Positions 1-9,656 of a stretch of DNA of 64,000 bases are shown here, piece by piece. The notes beneath the pieces were generated by a model. It saw only the letters and a program-made list of their open reading frames with translations, was not told the origin of the DNA and searched no databases. Source of the DNA: DATJPR01 sp963843525. GTDB taxonomy: Bacteria; Bacteroidota; Ignavibacteria; UBA10030; UBA6906. The DNA lies in contig CAWJKM010000007.1 in assembly GCA_963843525.1 (NCBI GenBank), positions 1,054,001 through 1,118,000 of the forward strand, given 5' to 3'. Made by a program: the position numbers and the translations under genes. Position 1 is the first letter of the stretch. Each line of letters begins with the position of its first letter.

Positions 1-1155
1 TGGATCCTTGTTGTCAATGTGCTCGCTTTTCTGCTGTACTCCGCCCGCGCGCAGAGAGGAAGTTTCCCGCCGTTTCTACAGGAACGACGAATCTTGCTTC
101 TTCTTCTCGTCGTGTTCCTCGCTCCTCTCGCGTACGGCCTTGTCGTTCTCTCCCACGCAGATGTCGATGGGGAACATCCGGCAATGGATAAGGGTTCGGT
201 GACGGTGGGCATGATCCAGCCGAATCTCAATCCCTGGGAGAGATGGTCGGCGCGCGGGATGTCCATCATCGATCAATGCTGGCAGTTGACGGAGCAGCTG
301 ACACATCGCTCACCCCGCCCGGAAATAGTTCTCTGGCCGGAAACGGTGATGCCGTATTTTCTGCTCCTTCCGTCGAACCGTTGGCTGCTGGAGGAGATGC
401 GCAGCCGGTCCGCGTCGGACAGCGTTTCAATCCTCACGGGATTGCCACAGATGGTGATCTATCCTGACTCGGCCCGGGCGCCGCGGAGTTCAAAATCGAA
501 TCCGTCTACCGGTGAACGGTATGATACATTCAACGCCGCTGCATTCATCCAGCCAGGCGTGGATTCCATACCGTGGTACGGAAAGATGAAAATGGTCCCA
601 TTCGCCGAACGTGTCCCGTACGCTGAATTCTTCTCCTCGTTCGATTTTCTCCGGTGGGGTGTGGGAATCGGCGGGTGGCAAATCGGGCCGGGTCACGTCG
701 TCTTCAAGGATAGGCAGACAGGCGCGCGATTCAGCACGGTCATCTGCTATGAGTCGGTGTATCCGGACTTTGTGGCGGAGTCCGTTCAGAAGGGGGCGGA
801 GTTCCTCACGATCATCACCGTCGACAGCTGGTGGGATCACATGTCGGGGGCCTATCAGCATGAACGGTTTGCGGTGCTGCGTGCGGTGGAGAACCGGCGC
901 TGGATTGCGCGATGCGCCCTCGGCGGAATCTCCTGCTACATCGATCCGTTTGGAAGAGTATACGATGCGACCCCGCTGATGACTGAGGCCGCCCTTTCGC
1001 GCACTATCGGGCGAAGTGCAGAGGAAACGCCGTATACATCGCATGGCGACGTTCTCGGGATTACCTGCCTCTGGCTCGCAGGAGCATGTATCGCCTCGGC
1101 GACCGGCCGGGCGTTTTATGATCGCTTGAGAAAAAACCAATGGAGTGCATCATGA
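1..1155 (+). CDS. lnt: Apolipoprotein N-acyltransferase, C-terminal part (5' end outside window)
   Basis: Lnt transfers an acyl chain from phospholipid to the N-terminal cysteine of lipoproteins in the inner membrane. The reading frame is open from base 1, so the gene begins upstream of the window. Hydrophobic segments lie in the first 50 residues, followed by a carbon-nitrogen hydrolase domain. The expected catalytic residues are visible: Glu in LWPETVMP, Lys in YGKMKMVPF and Cys in VICYESVYP. A final membrane segment (GITCLWLAGACIA) precedes the stop, as in the family. The stop overlaps the next start as ATGA, so the two are probably co-translated. Only the total length and N-terminus are unknown. 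Confidence 0.93.
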   Translation, partial: WILVVNVLAFLLYSARAQRGSFPPFLQERRILLLLLVVFLAPLAYGLVVLSHADVDGEHPAMDKGSVTVGMIQPNLNPWERWSARGMSIIDQCWQLTEQLTHRSPRPEIVLWPETVMPYFLLLPSNRWLLEEMRSRSASDSVSILTGLPQMVIYPDSARAPRSSKSNPSTGERYDTFNAAAFIQPGVDSIPWYGKMKMVPFAERVPYAEFFSSFDFLRWGVGIGGWQIGPGHVVFKDRQTGARFSTVICYESVYPDFVAESVQKGAEFLTIITVDSWWDHMSGAYQHERFAVLRAVENRRWIARCALGGISCYIDPFGRVYDATPLMTEAALSRTIGRSAEETPYTSHGDVLGITCLWLAGACIASATGRAFYDRLRKNQWSAS

Positions 1156-2183
1156 TCGATCTCCGGAGTGACACTGTGACACGGCCGACTCCTCCGATGC
1201 GGGAGGCAATGGCCCGTGCCGATGTCGGCGACGATGTTTTTGGGGAAGACCCGACGGTAAACAAATTGCAGGCTGAGGTCGCCTCGATTCTCGGAAAAGA
1301 GTCGGCACTCTTCGTCCCGAGCGGGACGATGGCGAATCAACTCTGCATCAAGTGCCACACGAGCGCCGGGGATGAAATCATCGCAGAACGGGGGGCGCAC
1401 GTCTTCAATTATGAGACCGGCGGTGCAGCATTCCTTTCATCCGTCCAGATTCACATTGTCGACGGGGAACATGGCATCCTGCAGGCCGATCAGATCCGCC
1501 GAGTGATCAGGCCCCGGCTATACTACATGCCCCGGACACGACTCGTGTGTCTGGAGAATACGCACAACAGGGCGGGAGGAACGATTTACCCGATCGAGGT
1601 GATCCGCGAGATCAGAACAATGGCAACGGAAACCGGACTTCGGATGCATCTCGACGGAGCGCGCCTGTGGAACGCCTGCGCGGCCACCGGAATCTCCCCG
1701 GCCGATTACGCCTCATCGTTCGACTCGGTATCGGTGTGCCTCTCCAAGGGACTCGGTGCTCCCGTGGGATCGGTCATCGCCGGGAGCCAGGCGTTCATTG
1801 ACGACGCCCGGCACTTCAGAAAGATCTTCGGCGGGGGGATGCGACAGGCCGGCGTGCTTGCGGCTGCGGGGCTCTACGCGCTGAAAAACAACCGGGAACG
1901 TCTTACGGAAGATCACGAACATGCCGCCTGGCTGGCAAAGGAACTCGCCGGGGTACCGGGATTCTCCATCGACCTTTCGACGGTGCAATCGAACATCATC
2001 ATCATGGATGTCGAGGGAACGGGCCGTCCACCGGAAGAAATCCTTGCCGCTTTCAAGGCGCAGGGAGTGCTCTTGAGCGCCGGCAATTATATGGGGTTGC
2101 GTGCCGTGACGCATCTTGACGTGAGCAGGAAGGACGTTGAACAGGCCGCAGCGATCATCATGAAGACCATGAGAGCACTGTGA
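1152..2183 (+). CDS. ltaE: Low-specificity L-threonine aldolase
   Basis: This PLP enzyme cleaves L-threonine (and allo-threonine) to glycine and acetaldehyde. The protein is 343 residues, normal for the family, and opens with the characteristic IDLRSDTVTRPT. The PLP lysine is in SVCLSKGLGAPVGS, and the cofactor-binding Asp is in LHLDGARLWNA-type context (HLDGARLW). ATG at 1152 was preferred over the in-frame ATG at 1140 because it starts directly at the conserved N-terminus and overlaps the lnt stop as ATGA. The next gene overlaps its stop as GTGA, so lnt, ltaE and the thioesterase form a tight operon. Confidence 0.93.
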   Translation: MIDLRSDTVTRPTPPMREAMARADVGDDVFGEDPTVNKLQAEVASILGKESALFVPSGTMANQLCIKCHTSAGDEIIAERGAHVFNYETGGAAFLSSVQIHIVDGEHGILQADQIRRVIRPRLYYMPRTRLVCLENTHNRAGGTIYPIEVIREIRTMATETGLRMHLDGARLWNACAATGISPADYASSFDSVSVCLSKGLGAPVGSVIAGSQAFIDDARHFRKIFGGGMRQAGVLAAAGLYALKNNRERLTEDHEHAAWLAKELAGVPGFSIDLSTVQSNIIIMDVEGTGRPPEEILAAFKAQGVLLSAGNYMGLRAVTHLDVSRKDVEQAAAIIMKTMRAL

Positions 2184-2632
2184 GCGGACGGGAACTGTTC
2201 AGACACGCCGCGACGGTCCAGGTGCGGAATTATGAAATTGATTGGCAGGGGATCGTCCACAATGCAATCTACCTTCATTATTTTGAGACAGGACGGATCA
2301 GCTATCTGCAGTCACTGGGGATCAATGTCGACATCAACGCCATCCAGCATGACACGCGAGTGGTGGTGGCCAGGAATGAAATCGACTATCGATCGCCTGC
2401 ACGGTTCGGGAATGCCCTTACCGTATTCACACGAATTGTGGAACTCGGTAAGACCAGCTTTACGTTCGAAGGGTTGATTGAGGAGGAGCGCACCCGACGT
2501 GTGATCGCGGAGAATCGATCGGTGCACGTCTGGCTCGACCCGGTCGAACATCGGCCGATGGATCTTCCGGTTTTTTTTGTCAACAGCGTTATGGGCTTTG
2601 AGGGCTCAAATTGCACGATCCGTCCAAAATAG
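2180..2632 (+). CDS. Acyl-CoA thioesterase, YbgC/4-hydroxybenzoyl-CoA thioesterase family
   Basis: This is a 150-residue single hotdog-fold protein. The N-terminal VRNYEIDWQGIVHNAIYLHY corresponds to the family signature (Y-E-x-D-x-x-G-x-V-H-N-x-x-Y), with the catalytic Asp present. Such enzymes hydrolyse short- or medium-chain acyl-CoA or acyl-ACP thioesters; the substrate cannot be read from sequence. The GTG start at 2180 overlaps the ltaE stop, suggesting translational coupling. It is the last gene of this operon, since a promoter and terminator-like hairpin follow before rimP. Confidence 0.85.
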   Translation: MSGRELFRHAATVQVRNYEIDWQGIVHNAIYLHYFETGRISYLQSLGINVDINAIQHDTRVVVARNEIDYRSPARFGNALTVFTRIVELGKTSFTFEGLIEEERTRRVIAENRSVHVWLDPVEHRPMDLPVFFVNSVMGFEGSNCTIRPK

Positions 2633-2704
2633 CCCTAAATCGGCTATTATCCATTAACACATTACCCCGGATGCTTCAACAATCACTTGAATATCACCGC
2701 CCAC

Positions 2705-2733
2705 TTGCCTTTTAGTGGTCTGATTTGTACATT
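2705..2733 (+). promoter_or_regulatory. Predicted promoter of the rimP-nusA-infB cluster
   Basis: TTGCCT (2705-2710), a 17-base spacer and TACATT (2728-2733) would start transcription near 2740. This spacing and TAnnTT box recur at several other genes in the window. It lies only about 8 bases ahead of a hairpin followed by a T run. Confidence 0.5.
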
Positions 2734-2747
2734 GTCACGTTGTGAAC

Positions 2748-2768
2748 AGCCCGGTTTGGGCTTTTTTT
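2748..2768 (+). terminator. Hairpin plus T run before rimP (terminator or attenuator)
   Basis: AGCCC (2748-2752) pairs with GGGCT (2758-2762) around a GGTTT loop, and a run of seven Ts follows. Only 28 bases separate it from the rimP ATG, and no second promoter is visible between them. It may therefore act as an attenuator on rimP-nusA rather than only ending the upstream operon. Confidence 0.6.
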
Positions 2769-2796
2769 ATTTGCTACATCCGCACTGCCAATCTGC

Positions 2797-3258
2797 ATGA
2801 TTTCTACCGAGTTCTTGCCGTTTCTTGACGCGGCGAAGGAGCATACAGTCCGCCTTGGGGCGGAGGTGATTGACGTGGTGATCAGGGGCGATCGGTCCCG
2901 CAGGGTCATAGAGCTCTTTGTCGATAACGCCGACGGAGTCTCCCTGGATCTCTGCCGGCAAATCAGCAGATCGCTGAAACAAGAAATCGAAGAAAAGTCG
3001 TTGATTGCAGGGTCGTACAGGTTGGATGTCTCATCACCCGGGATTGACCGGCCGCTCAAATTCTCCTGGCAATACAAAAAGCACATCGGCCGGAACCTCG
3101 AGATCACCTATCAGGGCGACGACGGGAAACGAAACGTCGCGGGCAAGTTGTTGAGTGTGGATGACAAAGGAATTATGGTTCAAACGGGAAAGGAGTCGAC
3201 CGTGCTGCGACTCGAATTTCCCGTCATCACAGAATCGAAAGTAAAATCTCCCTGGTAA
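2797..3258 (+). CDS. rimP: Ribosome maturation factor RimP
   Basis: RimP is needed for maturation of the 30S subunit. The protein is 153 residues and contains the family hallmark YRLDVSSPGIDRPLKF followed by IGRNLEITYQ. No clear Shine-Dalgarno sequence precedes the ATG. It heads the conserved rimP-nusA-infB order found in most bacteria, 47 bases before the nusA start. Expression is probably controlled by the promoter and hairpin directly upstream. Confidence 0.95.
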   Translation: MISTEFLPFLDAAKEHTVRLGAEVIDVVIRGDRSRRVIELFVDNADGVSLDLCRQISRSLKQEIEEKSLIAGSYRLDVSSPGIDRPLKFSWQYKKHIGRNLEITYQGDDGKRNVAGKLLSVDDKGIMVQTGKESTVLRLEFPVITESKVKSPW

Positions 3259-3305
3259 CGTCAGTCATACAGGGGGATGCACTCGCTCTCTAAGTGGAGG
3301 TTGAA

Positions 3306-4697
3306 ATGAACGCCGAGATTGTCGAATCATTTTCCCAAATGGTTCGTGAAAAGGGCATCGACAAGGACATGCTCGTGGGCATTGTGGAAGACGTTTTTTC
3401 CATGATGGTCAGAAAGCGCTATGGTCAGGACGCGAAGTTCGACGTCGTCGTGAACATGGAGAAAGGTGATATCGAAATCTTCCTCGAGCGGGAAGTGGTC
3501 GAAACAGTCGAGAACCCGATAACGCAAGTGTCGGTGGAGGACGCCAAAAGACTGTCGGGCGACGACCTGGGAGTGGGAGAGGATTACGTTGAAGTCATCC
3601 CGCTGACCGCATTCGGTCGCCGACTCGTGGTGAGTGCCAAACAGAATCTCAACCAGCGCATCAAGGAAATTGAACGGGAACAGGTCTTCAACGAATACAG
3701 CAATGCCGTCGGCGATATCATTGTCGGGGAGATCTATCAGACGAGGCGCAATGAGGTGCTCATCAGTCATAACAGGAACGAGCTTCTCCTCCCGCGCAGC
3801 GAGCAGATCGCCAAGGAACACTACAAAAAGGGGGACACTGTCCGGGCTGTGGTGAAAGAGGTACGGAAGAACTCCGGGACCCCGGTGGTGGTGGTTTCAC
3901 GATCCGACCCGAAGTTTCTCTCGAAACTTTTTGAGATGGAAATTCCTGAAATCTACGACGGCATCATCGAGATCAAACGGATTGCACGCGAACCCGGTGA
4001 ACGGGCAAAGGTCGCCGTGGAATCTCACGACGACCGCATCGACGCCGTGGGCGCGTGCGTGGGGATGAAAGGGGTCCGGATCCACACGATCGTGCGTGAG
4101 CTCAACAACGAAAACATTGATGTGATCAGCTACAGCGATGATCCGATCACGTTCATCGCGCGTTCACTCGCTCCCGCGAAATTGAAGTCGATTGAGCTGA
4201 ATGAAGAATCGAAGACCGCGAATGTTCTGGTCGCCGCAGAACAGGTTTCCCTGGCCATCGGCCGTAACGGCCAGAATATCCGGCTGGCATCAAAACTCAC
4301 CGGCTACGAACTGAACCTGGTGAAGGAAGGCGGGGAGGAAGAATATGATATCGATCTTACTGAATTTGAGGAAGAACTCGGCAGTGAAATGATCGGGAAG
4401 CTTGCCGGCGCCGGTTTCCAGACGGCACGCGACGTCCTCGACGCTACGATGGATGCGATGCTTGCCATTGAAGGAATGACGGAAGAGAAGGTGGCGGAGA
4501 TCCGCGCAATGCTTCAGAAGGAGCTCGACGAAGCGGAGGTGGATGAAGACGAAGAGGAATCGGCGGAGGCGGAAACACCAGCGGCACTGGCAGAACCAGC
4601 ACCACCGGCACCACCGGCAATTGAGCCCGAGACCGATCAGCCGGATCAACCGAAGGCAGAAGAGTCAAAGGCAGAAGAGACAAAAGACGGGGAATAG
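3306..4697 (+). CDS. nusA: Transcription termination/antitermination factor NusA
   Basis: NusA binds RNA polymerase and modulates pausing, termination and antitermination. The 463-residue product has an N-terminal domain (to about residue 125), an S1 domain (about 130-200, GDIIVGEIYQTRRNEVLISH), tandem KH domains (about 205-345, with GMKGVRI and IGRNGQNI) and one helix-hairpin-helix segment near residues 360-405. The tail is acidic and rich in Ala, Pro and Glu. ATG 3306 was chosen over an upstream GTG at 3294 because GGAGG at 3296-3300 is ideally placed for it. Confidence 0.96.
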   Translation: MNAEIVESFSQMVREKGIDKDMLVGIVEDVFSMMVRKRYGQDAKFDVVVNMEKGDIEIFLEREVVETVENPITQVSVEDAKRLSGDDLGVGEDYVEVIPLTAFGRRLVVSAKQNLNQRIKEIEREQVFNEYSNAVGDIIVGEIYQTRRNEVLISHNRNELLLPRSEQIAKEHYKKGDTVRAVVKEVRKNSGTPVVVVSRSDPKFLSKLFEMEIPEIYDGIIEIKRIAREPGERAKVAVESHDDRIDAVGACVGMKGVRIHTIVRELNNENIDVISYSDDPITFIARSLAPAKLKSIELNEESKTANVLVAAEQVSLAIGRNGQNIRLASKLTGYELNLVKEGGEEEYDIDLTEFEEELGSEMIGKLAGAGFQTARDVLDATMDAMLAIEGMTEEKVAEIRAMLQKELDEAEVDEDEEESAEAETPAALAEPAPPAPPAIEPETDQPDQPKAEESKAEETKDGE

Positions 4698-4742
4698 CCC
4701 CGCCGGCGGCAGCCCCGCCATGGCAAACGGAGAAGGATACGA

Positions 4743-7544
4743 ATGGCTGAAACAGCAGAACGAAAAAAGAAGCTGTACAAGGTTGCAACCGAGCTGAACC
4801 TTTCGCATGAGACGGTGCTCGAGTTTCTTCGCAAGAAGGGACATGAGGTGAAGAACCACATGTCCGCGGTCGACGACGCGATGATGCACGACATCCTGGC
4901 GCATTTCAAGAAGGAGAAGGATGTCGCAGAAAAGCACCAGCGGAAGATTCAGGAAATCCGGGATCACAAGAAGAAGGTAGAGAAAAAGCCGGAGCCGTCG
5001 GCCGAGGCCGCACCCGTGATCGTTCACTCGCAGCTCAATGTCACGCCGACGAAGGTGCTCCCCGGGGCTGAAGAGCCGACGGAGCAGGAGACTCTCCCGG
5101 ACGTGGCGGCAGAGCAAGAACACGCCGCGGCGGGGCTGGAAGTTGTCGACCTGGAAGAGACCGGCGCGGCCGTTGTCGAAGCCGTGCCCGCGGCGACCGA
5201 GGGTTCAACGACAGTCGAACCACCTGTTGCTGAAACTCCGGCCGAGGAAGAAGAGGCGATCGAAGAGGGTCAACCTCCTGCACCGGATGTTGTTCCTGCC
5301 CGTCCCGGCCAGGAATACCTCTCGCCGCTCGAAAAAGAGCGCCGTTCGAAAGTCGGCCTGACGATCAAGGGCAGAATGGATTTGCGTCCGAAAGGGCAGC
5401 CTGCCAAACCCGCGAAGCCGGGAAAACCGGCTCGCCCGGGAAAAGGGGAGTCGACGGAAGGCCGTCCTGCCCCTGCTGGAGCGGAGACTGCCGGCGAGCT
5501 TGATGAGCATAAGCGGAAGAAGAAAAAGAAGAAGGTGCGAGAAGAGACGCCGGATGTCCCGGCGGTAGCGCATACCGAAGAGGCCGTCGGCGACAAGAAA
5601 AAGAAGAAGAAAAAGAAACTCCGCCACAAGCCGATCGACCAGAGCGAAGTGGACGATGCCATACGCCGAACCTTCGCCGCCATGGACGACACGCCGGTCA
5701 GCGGCCGCGCGACCTTCAGGAGAAGAAAACGACGCGAGCGGGAGGAAGAGGAGCAGCGTCTCCAGGAAGAGGCTCTGCGCGAAGAAGGGAAGCTGAAAGT
5801 CACGGAATTCGTCTCCGTGAACGATCTCGCCAATCTCATGCACGTGAACGTTGCGGATGTCATCAAGAAGTGCATGGAACTGGGGATCATGGTGTCGATC
5901 AACCAGCGGCTGGAAAAGGATACGATTCAACTGGTGGCCGATGAATTCGGGTTCGAGGTCCAGTTCTATTCCGACGTCGTCGACGAAGAACTGGTCGACT
6001 CGACTGAAGATAAGCCGGAAGATCTCGTGCGTCGCCCCCCTGTTGTCACCATCATGGGCCATGTCGATCACGGAAAGACTTCGTTGCTCGACTACATCCG
6101 TCGGTCAAATGTGGTCGCCGGCGAGTCCGGCGGGATAACCCAGCACATCGGCGCATATGAAGTGACCAGCGCCTCGGGGAGCACAGTAACGTTTCTCGAT
6201 ACGCCTGGCCACGAGGCATTCACCGCCATGCGTGCGCGCGGTGCGCAGATCACGGATATCGTCGTCCTGGTCGTCGCGGCGGACGACAGCGTCATGCCGC
6301 AGACACTGGAGGCGATCAGTCACGCCCAGGCGGCGAATGTCCCCATCATTATTGCCATCAACAAGATCGACAAGGCCGAAGCGAATTCCGACCGGATCCG
6401 GCAGCAACTTGCCGAGCGAAACATCCTGGTCGAAGAGTGGGGTGGGAAATATCAATGCGTTGAGCTGTCTGCACGAACCGGAAAGAATGTCGATCTCCTG
6501 CTCGAGAAGATCAGCCTTGAAGCCGACGTTCTTGATCTCAAGGCCAATCCGAATCGACTGGCATTCGGGACCATCGTAGAAGCACAGCTCGACAAGGGAA
6601 AGGGTGTCACCTCCACGATCCTCGTTCAAAAGGGGACCCTGAGGATTGGTGATCCGTTCCTTGCAGGCGTGTACAGCGGGAAGGTGCGCGCAATGTATGA
6701 CGAGCGGGGGAAGCGCGTTGAAGCGGCCGGTCCGTCCGTCCCCGTGCAGTTGACGGGTTTGGATGGCGTGCCCCAGGCCGGCGATCCGTTCATTGTGATG
6801 GCTACGGACAGAGAAGCGAGGGAAATCAGTCTGCGCCGCCAGCAGTTGAAGCGGGAGCAGGATTTCCGGCAGATTCACCTCACCACCCTCGACGACATTT
6901 CGGAACAGATCAAACAGGGTGGCGTCAAGGAACTTGCCGTGATCGTGAAAGGCGACGTGGACGGTTCCGTCGAAGCGCTCTCCGATTCGTTGATGAAGAC
7001 CGAGCACAAGGAAGTGAAGCTGAGGGTCATTCACAGCGGCGTTGGCATGATCTCGGAATCGGACGTCATCCTTGCCGCGGCTTCGAATGCGGTGATCATC
7101 GGGTTCAGGGTCCGTCCAAACCTCAACGCGCGCCGGCTGGCGGAAAAAGAGAAGGTGGACATCCGGATGTATAATATCATCTATGATGCCATCGACGATG
7201 TGCACCAGGCCCTGGAAGGCCTCCTTTCGCCGGAGAAGAAGGAAGAAGTGCTGGGAACCGCGGAGGTGCGGGAGATTTTCAAAGTCCCGCGTATCGGGAA
7301 CATCGCCGGGTGCCATGTGATCGAAGGAAAGATCGTGCGGAGCAACAAGATCCGTCTCATCCGGGATGGGATCCAGGTCTTCGATGGGACGATGAGTTCC
7401 CTCAAGCGCTTCAAAGACGACGTGCGTGAAGTGGAATCGGGATTTGAGTGCGGCATCGGCATCGAGAATTTCAACGATATCAAGCCGGGCGATATGATCG
7501 AGGCATACCGCATCGTCGAATCAAAGCGGAAACTGTCCAGCTGA
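4743..7544 (+). CDS. infB: Translation initiation factor IF-2
   Basis: IF-2 is the GTPase that delivers initiator tRNA to the 30S subunit. The protein is 933 residues. An IF2-N domain fills residues 1-55, followed by a long Ala/Pro/Glu/Lys-rich linker with two lysine runs near residues 258-295 and a second IF2-N-like domain near 355-405. The G domain carries GHVDHGKTS, DTPGHEAF and NKID, and the C-terminal domains end at SKRKLSS. GGAGAAGGA precedes the ATG. The long variable linker is normal for IF-2. Confidence 0.97.
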   Translation: MAETAERKKKLYKVATELNLSHETVLEFLRKKGHEVKNHMSAVDDAMMHDILAHFKKEKDVAEKHQRKIQEIRDHKKKVEKKPEPSAEAAPVIVHSQLNVTPTKVLPGAEEPTEQETLPDVAAEQEHAAAGLEVVDLEETGAAVVEAVPAATEGSTTVEPPVAETPAEEEEAIEEGQPPAPDVVPARPGQEYLSPLEKERRSKVGLTIKGRMDLRPKGQPAKPAKPGKPARPGKGESTEGRPAPAGAETAGELDEHKRKKKKKKVREETPDVPAVAHTEEAVGDKKKKKKKKLRHKPIDQSEVDDAIRRTFAAMDDTPVSGRATFRRRKRREREEEEQRLQEEALREEGKLKVTEFVSVNDLANLMHVNVADVIKKCMELGIMVSINQRLEKDTIQLVADEFGFEVQFYSDVVDEELVDSTEDKPEDLVRRPPVVTIMGHVDHGKTSLLDYIRRSNVVAGESGGITQHIGAYEVTSASGSTVTFLDTPGHEAFTAMRARGAQITDIVVLVVAADDSVMPQTLEAISHAQAANVPIIIAINKIDKAEANSDRIRQQLAERNILVEEWGGKYQCVELSARTGKNVDLLLEKISLEADVLDLKANPNRLAFGTIVEAQLDKGKGVTSTILVQKGTLRIGDPFLAGVYSGKVRAMYDERGKRVEAAGPSVPVQLTGLDGVPQAGDPFIVMATDREAREISLRRQQLKREQDFRQIHLTTLDDISEQIKQGGVKELAVIVKGDVDGSVEALSDSLMKTEHKEVKLRVIHSGVGMISESDVILAAASNAVIIGFRVRPNLNARRLAEKEKVDIRMYNIIYDAIDDVHQALEGLLSPEKKEEVLGTAEVREIFKVPRIGNIAGCHVIEGKIVRSNKIRLIRDGIQVFDGTMSSLKRFKDDVREVESGFECGIGIENFNDIKPGDMIEAYRIVESKRKLSS

Positions 7545-7629
7545 GGCAGTGATCGGGAAGAGCAGTCAACAGGATCCGCCTTTCCTTGTTGACGCGAACG
7601 AATGCCGGCACCAGAACGCGAGGAGTTTG

Positions 7630-8007
7630 ATGTCGATACGTCATGAGAGGGTCGCATCGCTGTTGAAAGAAGAAATCGGCTCGATCCTCCAGAAGGAACT
7701 GAGTAATCCTGCAATGGGGTTCACGACCGTTACCGACGTACGGGTGACGCCGGATTTGCGGACCGCGAAAGTCTATTTGAGCATTTATGGCTCGGAAGAG
7801 GTCCGGCAGGAAACCATGGCGATCCTGGAACGGGACAAGCCGCAACTCCGCAGTCTCCTTGCAAAACGCGTGCGCATCAGGTTCATGCCCGTGCTGGAGT
7901 TGATCAGGGATGATACCCTTGACCGCGTCGAAAGAATCAACACGATTCTCAAGAAGATTAACGATGAACGGGACGGAGCCAAAAGCGGAGAAGATTCCAG
8001 CACATAA
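7630..8007 (+). CDS. rbfA: 30S ribosome-binding factor RbfA
   Basis: RbfA assists late 30S maturation and 16S 5' processing. The family normally begins with a motif like MSIRHERVASLLKEEI, which is found at ATG 7630 with GAGGAG four bases upstream. The frame is open further upstream, but those residues do not resemble RbfA. The product is 125 residues, and the motif NPAMGFTTVTDVRVTPDL is typical. The last 44 bases overlap the truB start. Confidence 0.94.
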   Translation: MSIRHERVASLLKEEIGSILQKELSNPAMGFTTVTDVRVTPDLRTAKVYLSIYGSEEVRQETMAILERDKPQLRSLLAKRVRIRFMPVLELIRDDTLDRVERINTILKKINDERDGAKSGEDSST

Positions 8008-8680
8008 CCAGGAAGAACGGCTGTTGCTGGTGGATAAACCGGCAGGGTGGACGTCGTTCGACGTCGTCAACAGAATCCGGCACCTCCTCCATGTGAAGAA
8101 GGCAGGACATGCGGGTACTCTTGACCCGCTTGCGACCGGTCTTCTGATTGTATGCACAGGGCGTTTGACGAAGGACCTTGCACGGTACACGGCGGACGAG
8201 AAGGAATACCTGGTCACCATGCTTCTGGGAGCGCGGACGCCGAGCGGTGACGCGGAGACGCCGGTGGCCGAAACCAGATCACTTGACGGAGTTACCCCGG
8301 AGCGGGTTGCAGCCGCGGTACAGTCATTCATCGGTCCGCAACAGCAGATCCCCCCGATGTGGTCTGCGGTGAAGGTAAGGGGGAAACGGCTGTATCGTTA
8401 TGCACAGCGCGGGGAGACCGTGGAACGGGCTCCGCGCGACGTCGTCATCCATTCCATCGAAATCGGGAGCATCGACCTTCCGTCGGTGGAGATGACCATC
8501 GTCTGTTCCAAAGGAACCTACATACGGACACTGGTGGACGACATCGGTCGAATGTTGGGCTGTGGCGCGTACGTGACCAGTCTCCGGAGAACACGGATCG
8601 GTGAGTTTTCGGTTTCCAGGGCACAGACGATCGCAGAGCTGGAACACGGCGTAGAGGAAGGCATGTTTCGTACGGTATGA
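7964..8680 (+). CDS. truB: tRNA pseudouridine(55) synthase TruB
   Basis: TruB converts U55 of the tRNA T loop to pseudouridine. The catalytic Asp is in GHAGTLDPLATGLL, and KGTYIRTLVDDIG is the second conserved block. At 238 residues it is a short TruB without a C-terminal PUA extension. ATG 7964 lies inside the rbfA 3' end; an in-frame ATG at 7910 would add 18 unrelated residues. The stop overlaps the ribF start as ATGA. Confidence 0.94.
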   Translation: MNGTEPKAEKIPAHNQEERLLLVDKPAGWTSFDVVNRIRHLLHVKKAGHAGTLDPLATGLLIVCTGRLTKDLARYTADEKEYLVTMLLGARTPSGDAETPVAETRSLDGVTPERVAAAVQSFIGPQQQIPPMWSAVKVRGKRLYRYAQRGETVERAPRDVVIHSIEIGSIDLPSVEMTIVCSKGTYIRTLVDDIGRMLGCGAYVTSLRRTRIGEFSVSRAQTIAELEHGVEEGMFRTV

Positions 8681-9627
8681 TCGTCGCACGCTCAGTAAAG
8701 GAAGTTCCGCTGGAATCGGCATCGATAGTCACCGTGGGGACGTTTGATGGGGTCCACCGGGGCCATCGTGCCATTCTCACCCGCGTCCTGGAAGCGGCGA
8801 AACAGAAACGCGCACAGAGCATGGTTCTGACGTTTGAGCCGCACCCCCGTGTGGTGCTCGGCGCGCGGGGAGAAAAGGTGGAGGTATTGACGTCGGTTGA
8901 AGAACGCGCGGGACTCTTTGCGGCGGCCGGCATCGACGTCATGGTCGTCATCCCGTTCACGCTGGAATTTTCGCGCCAGTCGGCCGAGGAGTTCGTGCGC
9001 CGCTGGTTGGTTGATTCGATGCATGTGCACCATATGGTGGTCGGACATGATCATCATTTCGGCAAGGGGAGGCAGGGTGGCGTTGAAGAGCTCGCACGCC
9101 TCGGGAAAGAGTGGGGCTTCAGCGTAGAGCAGGTGCCCCCCCTGGTCATCGATGGAAGCATCGTCAGCAGTTCGCTGATCAGGTCCGCCCTCCGTGAAGG
9201 TGAAATTGACCGGGCGGCCGCATTTCTCGGTTACCGGTATAACTTCAACGGGGTTGTGGTCCGGGGCGACCGGAGAGGGGAAACGTTGGGATATCCGACG
9301 GCAAACCTCAGACTTCTGCCTCCGGAAAAAATGATCCCCGGGCATGGCGTGTACGTGGTGGAGGGGCGCTGGGACGGCGGAAGGCGGTATGGGATGATGA
9401 ACATCGGCGTCCGGCCCACGGTGGGGTCGGGCCTGCAGGAAACCACCGAAGTGCATTTCTTCGACTACCAGGGGGAGATGTATTCGAAAGAGGTTCGGGT
9501 GGAGCTTCTTGCACGGCTGAGAGAGGAACGCAAGTTCCCGTCGCTGGATGCCCTCGTCCGACAACTGAACGACGATCGGCAGGAATCGCACAGGATTATC
9601 AAGCGTTTGGCTGAAATCTCATCATGA
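8677..9627 (+). CDS. ribF: Bifunctional riboflavin kinase/FAD synthetase
   Basis: RibF phosphorylates riboflavin to FMN and adenylylates it to FAD. The N-terminal nucleotidyltransferase domain (about residues 15-180) has GTFDGVHRGHRAIL, and the C-terminal kinase domain (about 185-310) has GETLGYPTANL and GVYVVEG. The length of 316 residues is normal. The position between truB and rpsO is the usual one in many bacteria. Confidence 0.95.
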   Translation: MIVARSVKEVPLESASIVTVGTFDGVHRGHRAILTRVLEAAKQKRAQSMVLTFEPHPRVVLGARGEKVEVLTSVEERAGLFAAAGIDVMVVIPFTLEFSRQSAEEFVRRWLVDSMHVHHMVVGHDHHFGKGRQGGVEELARLGKEWGFSVEQVPPLVIDGSIVSSSLIRSALREGEIDRAAAFLGYRYNFNGVVVRGDRRGETLGYPTANLRLLPPEKMIPGHGVYVVEGRWDGGRRYGMMNIGVRPTVGSGLQETTEVHFFDYQGEMYSKEVRVELLARLREERKFPSLDALVRQLNDDRQESHRIIKRLAEISS

Positions 9628-9656
9628 ATCAATAGGTTACAGAGGAGTCTTTTTCC

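Noticed and set aside
6105..7316. Minus-strand open frame of 403 codons inside infB
   Set aside because: It is a shadow of infB, without its own start signals or family likeness.
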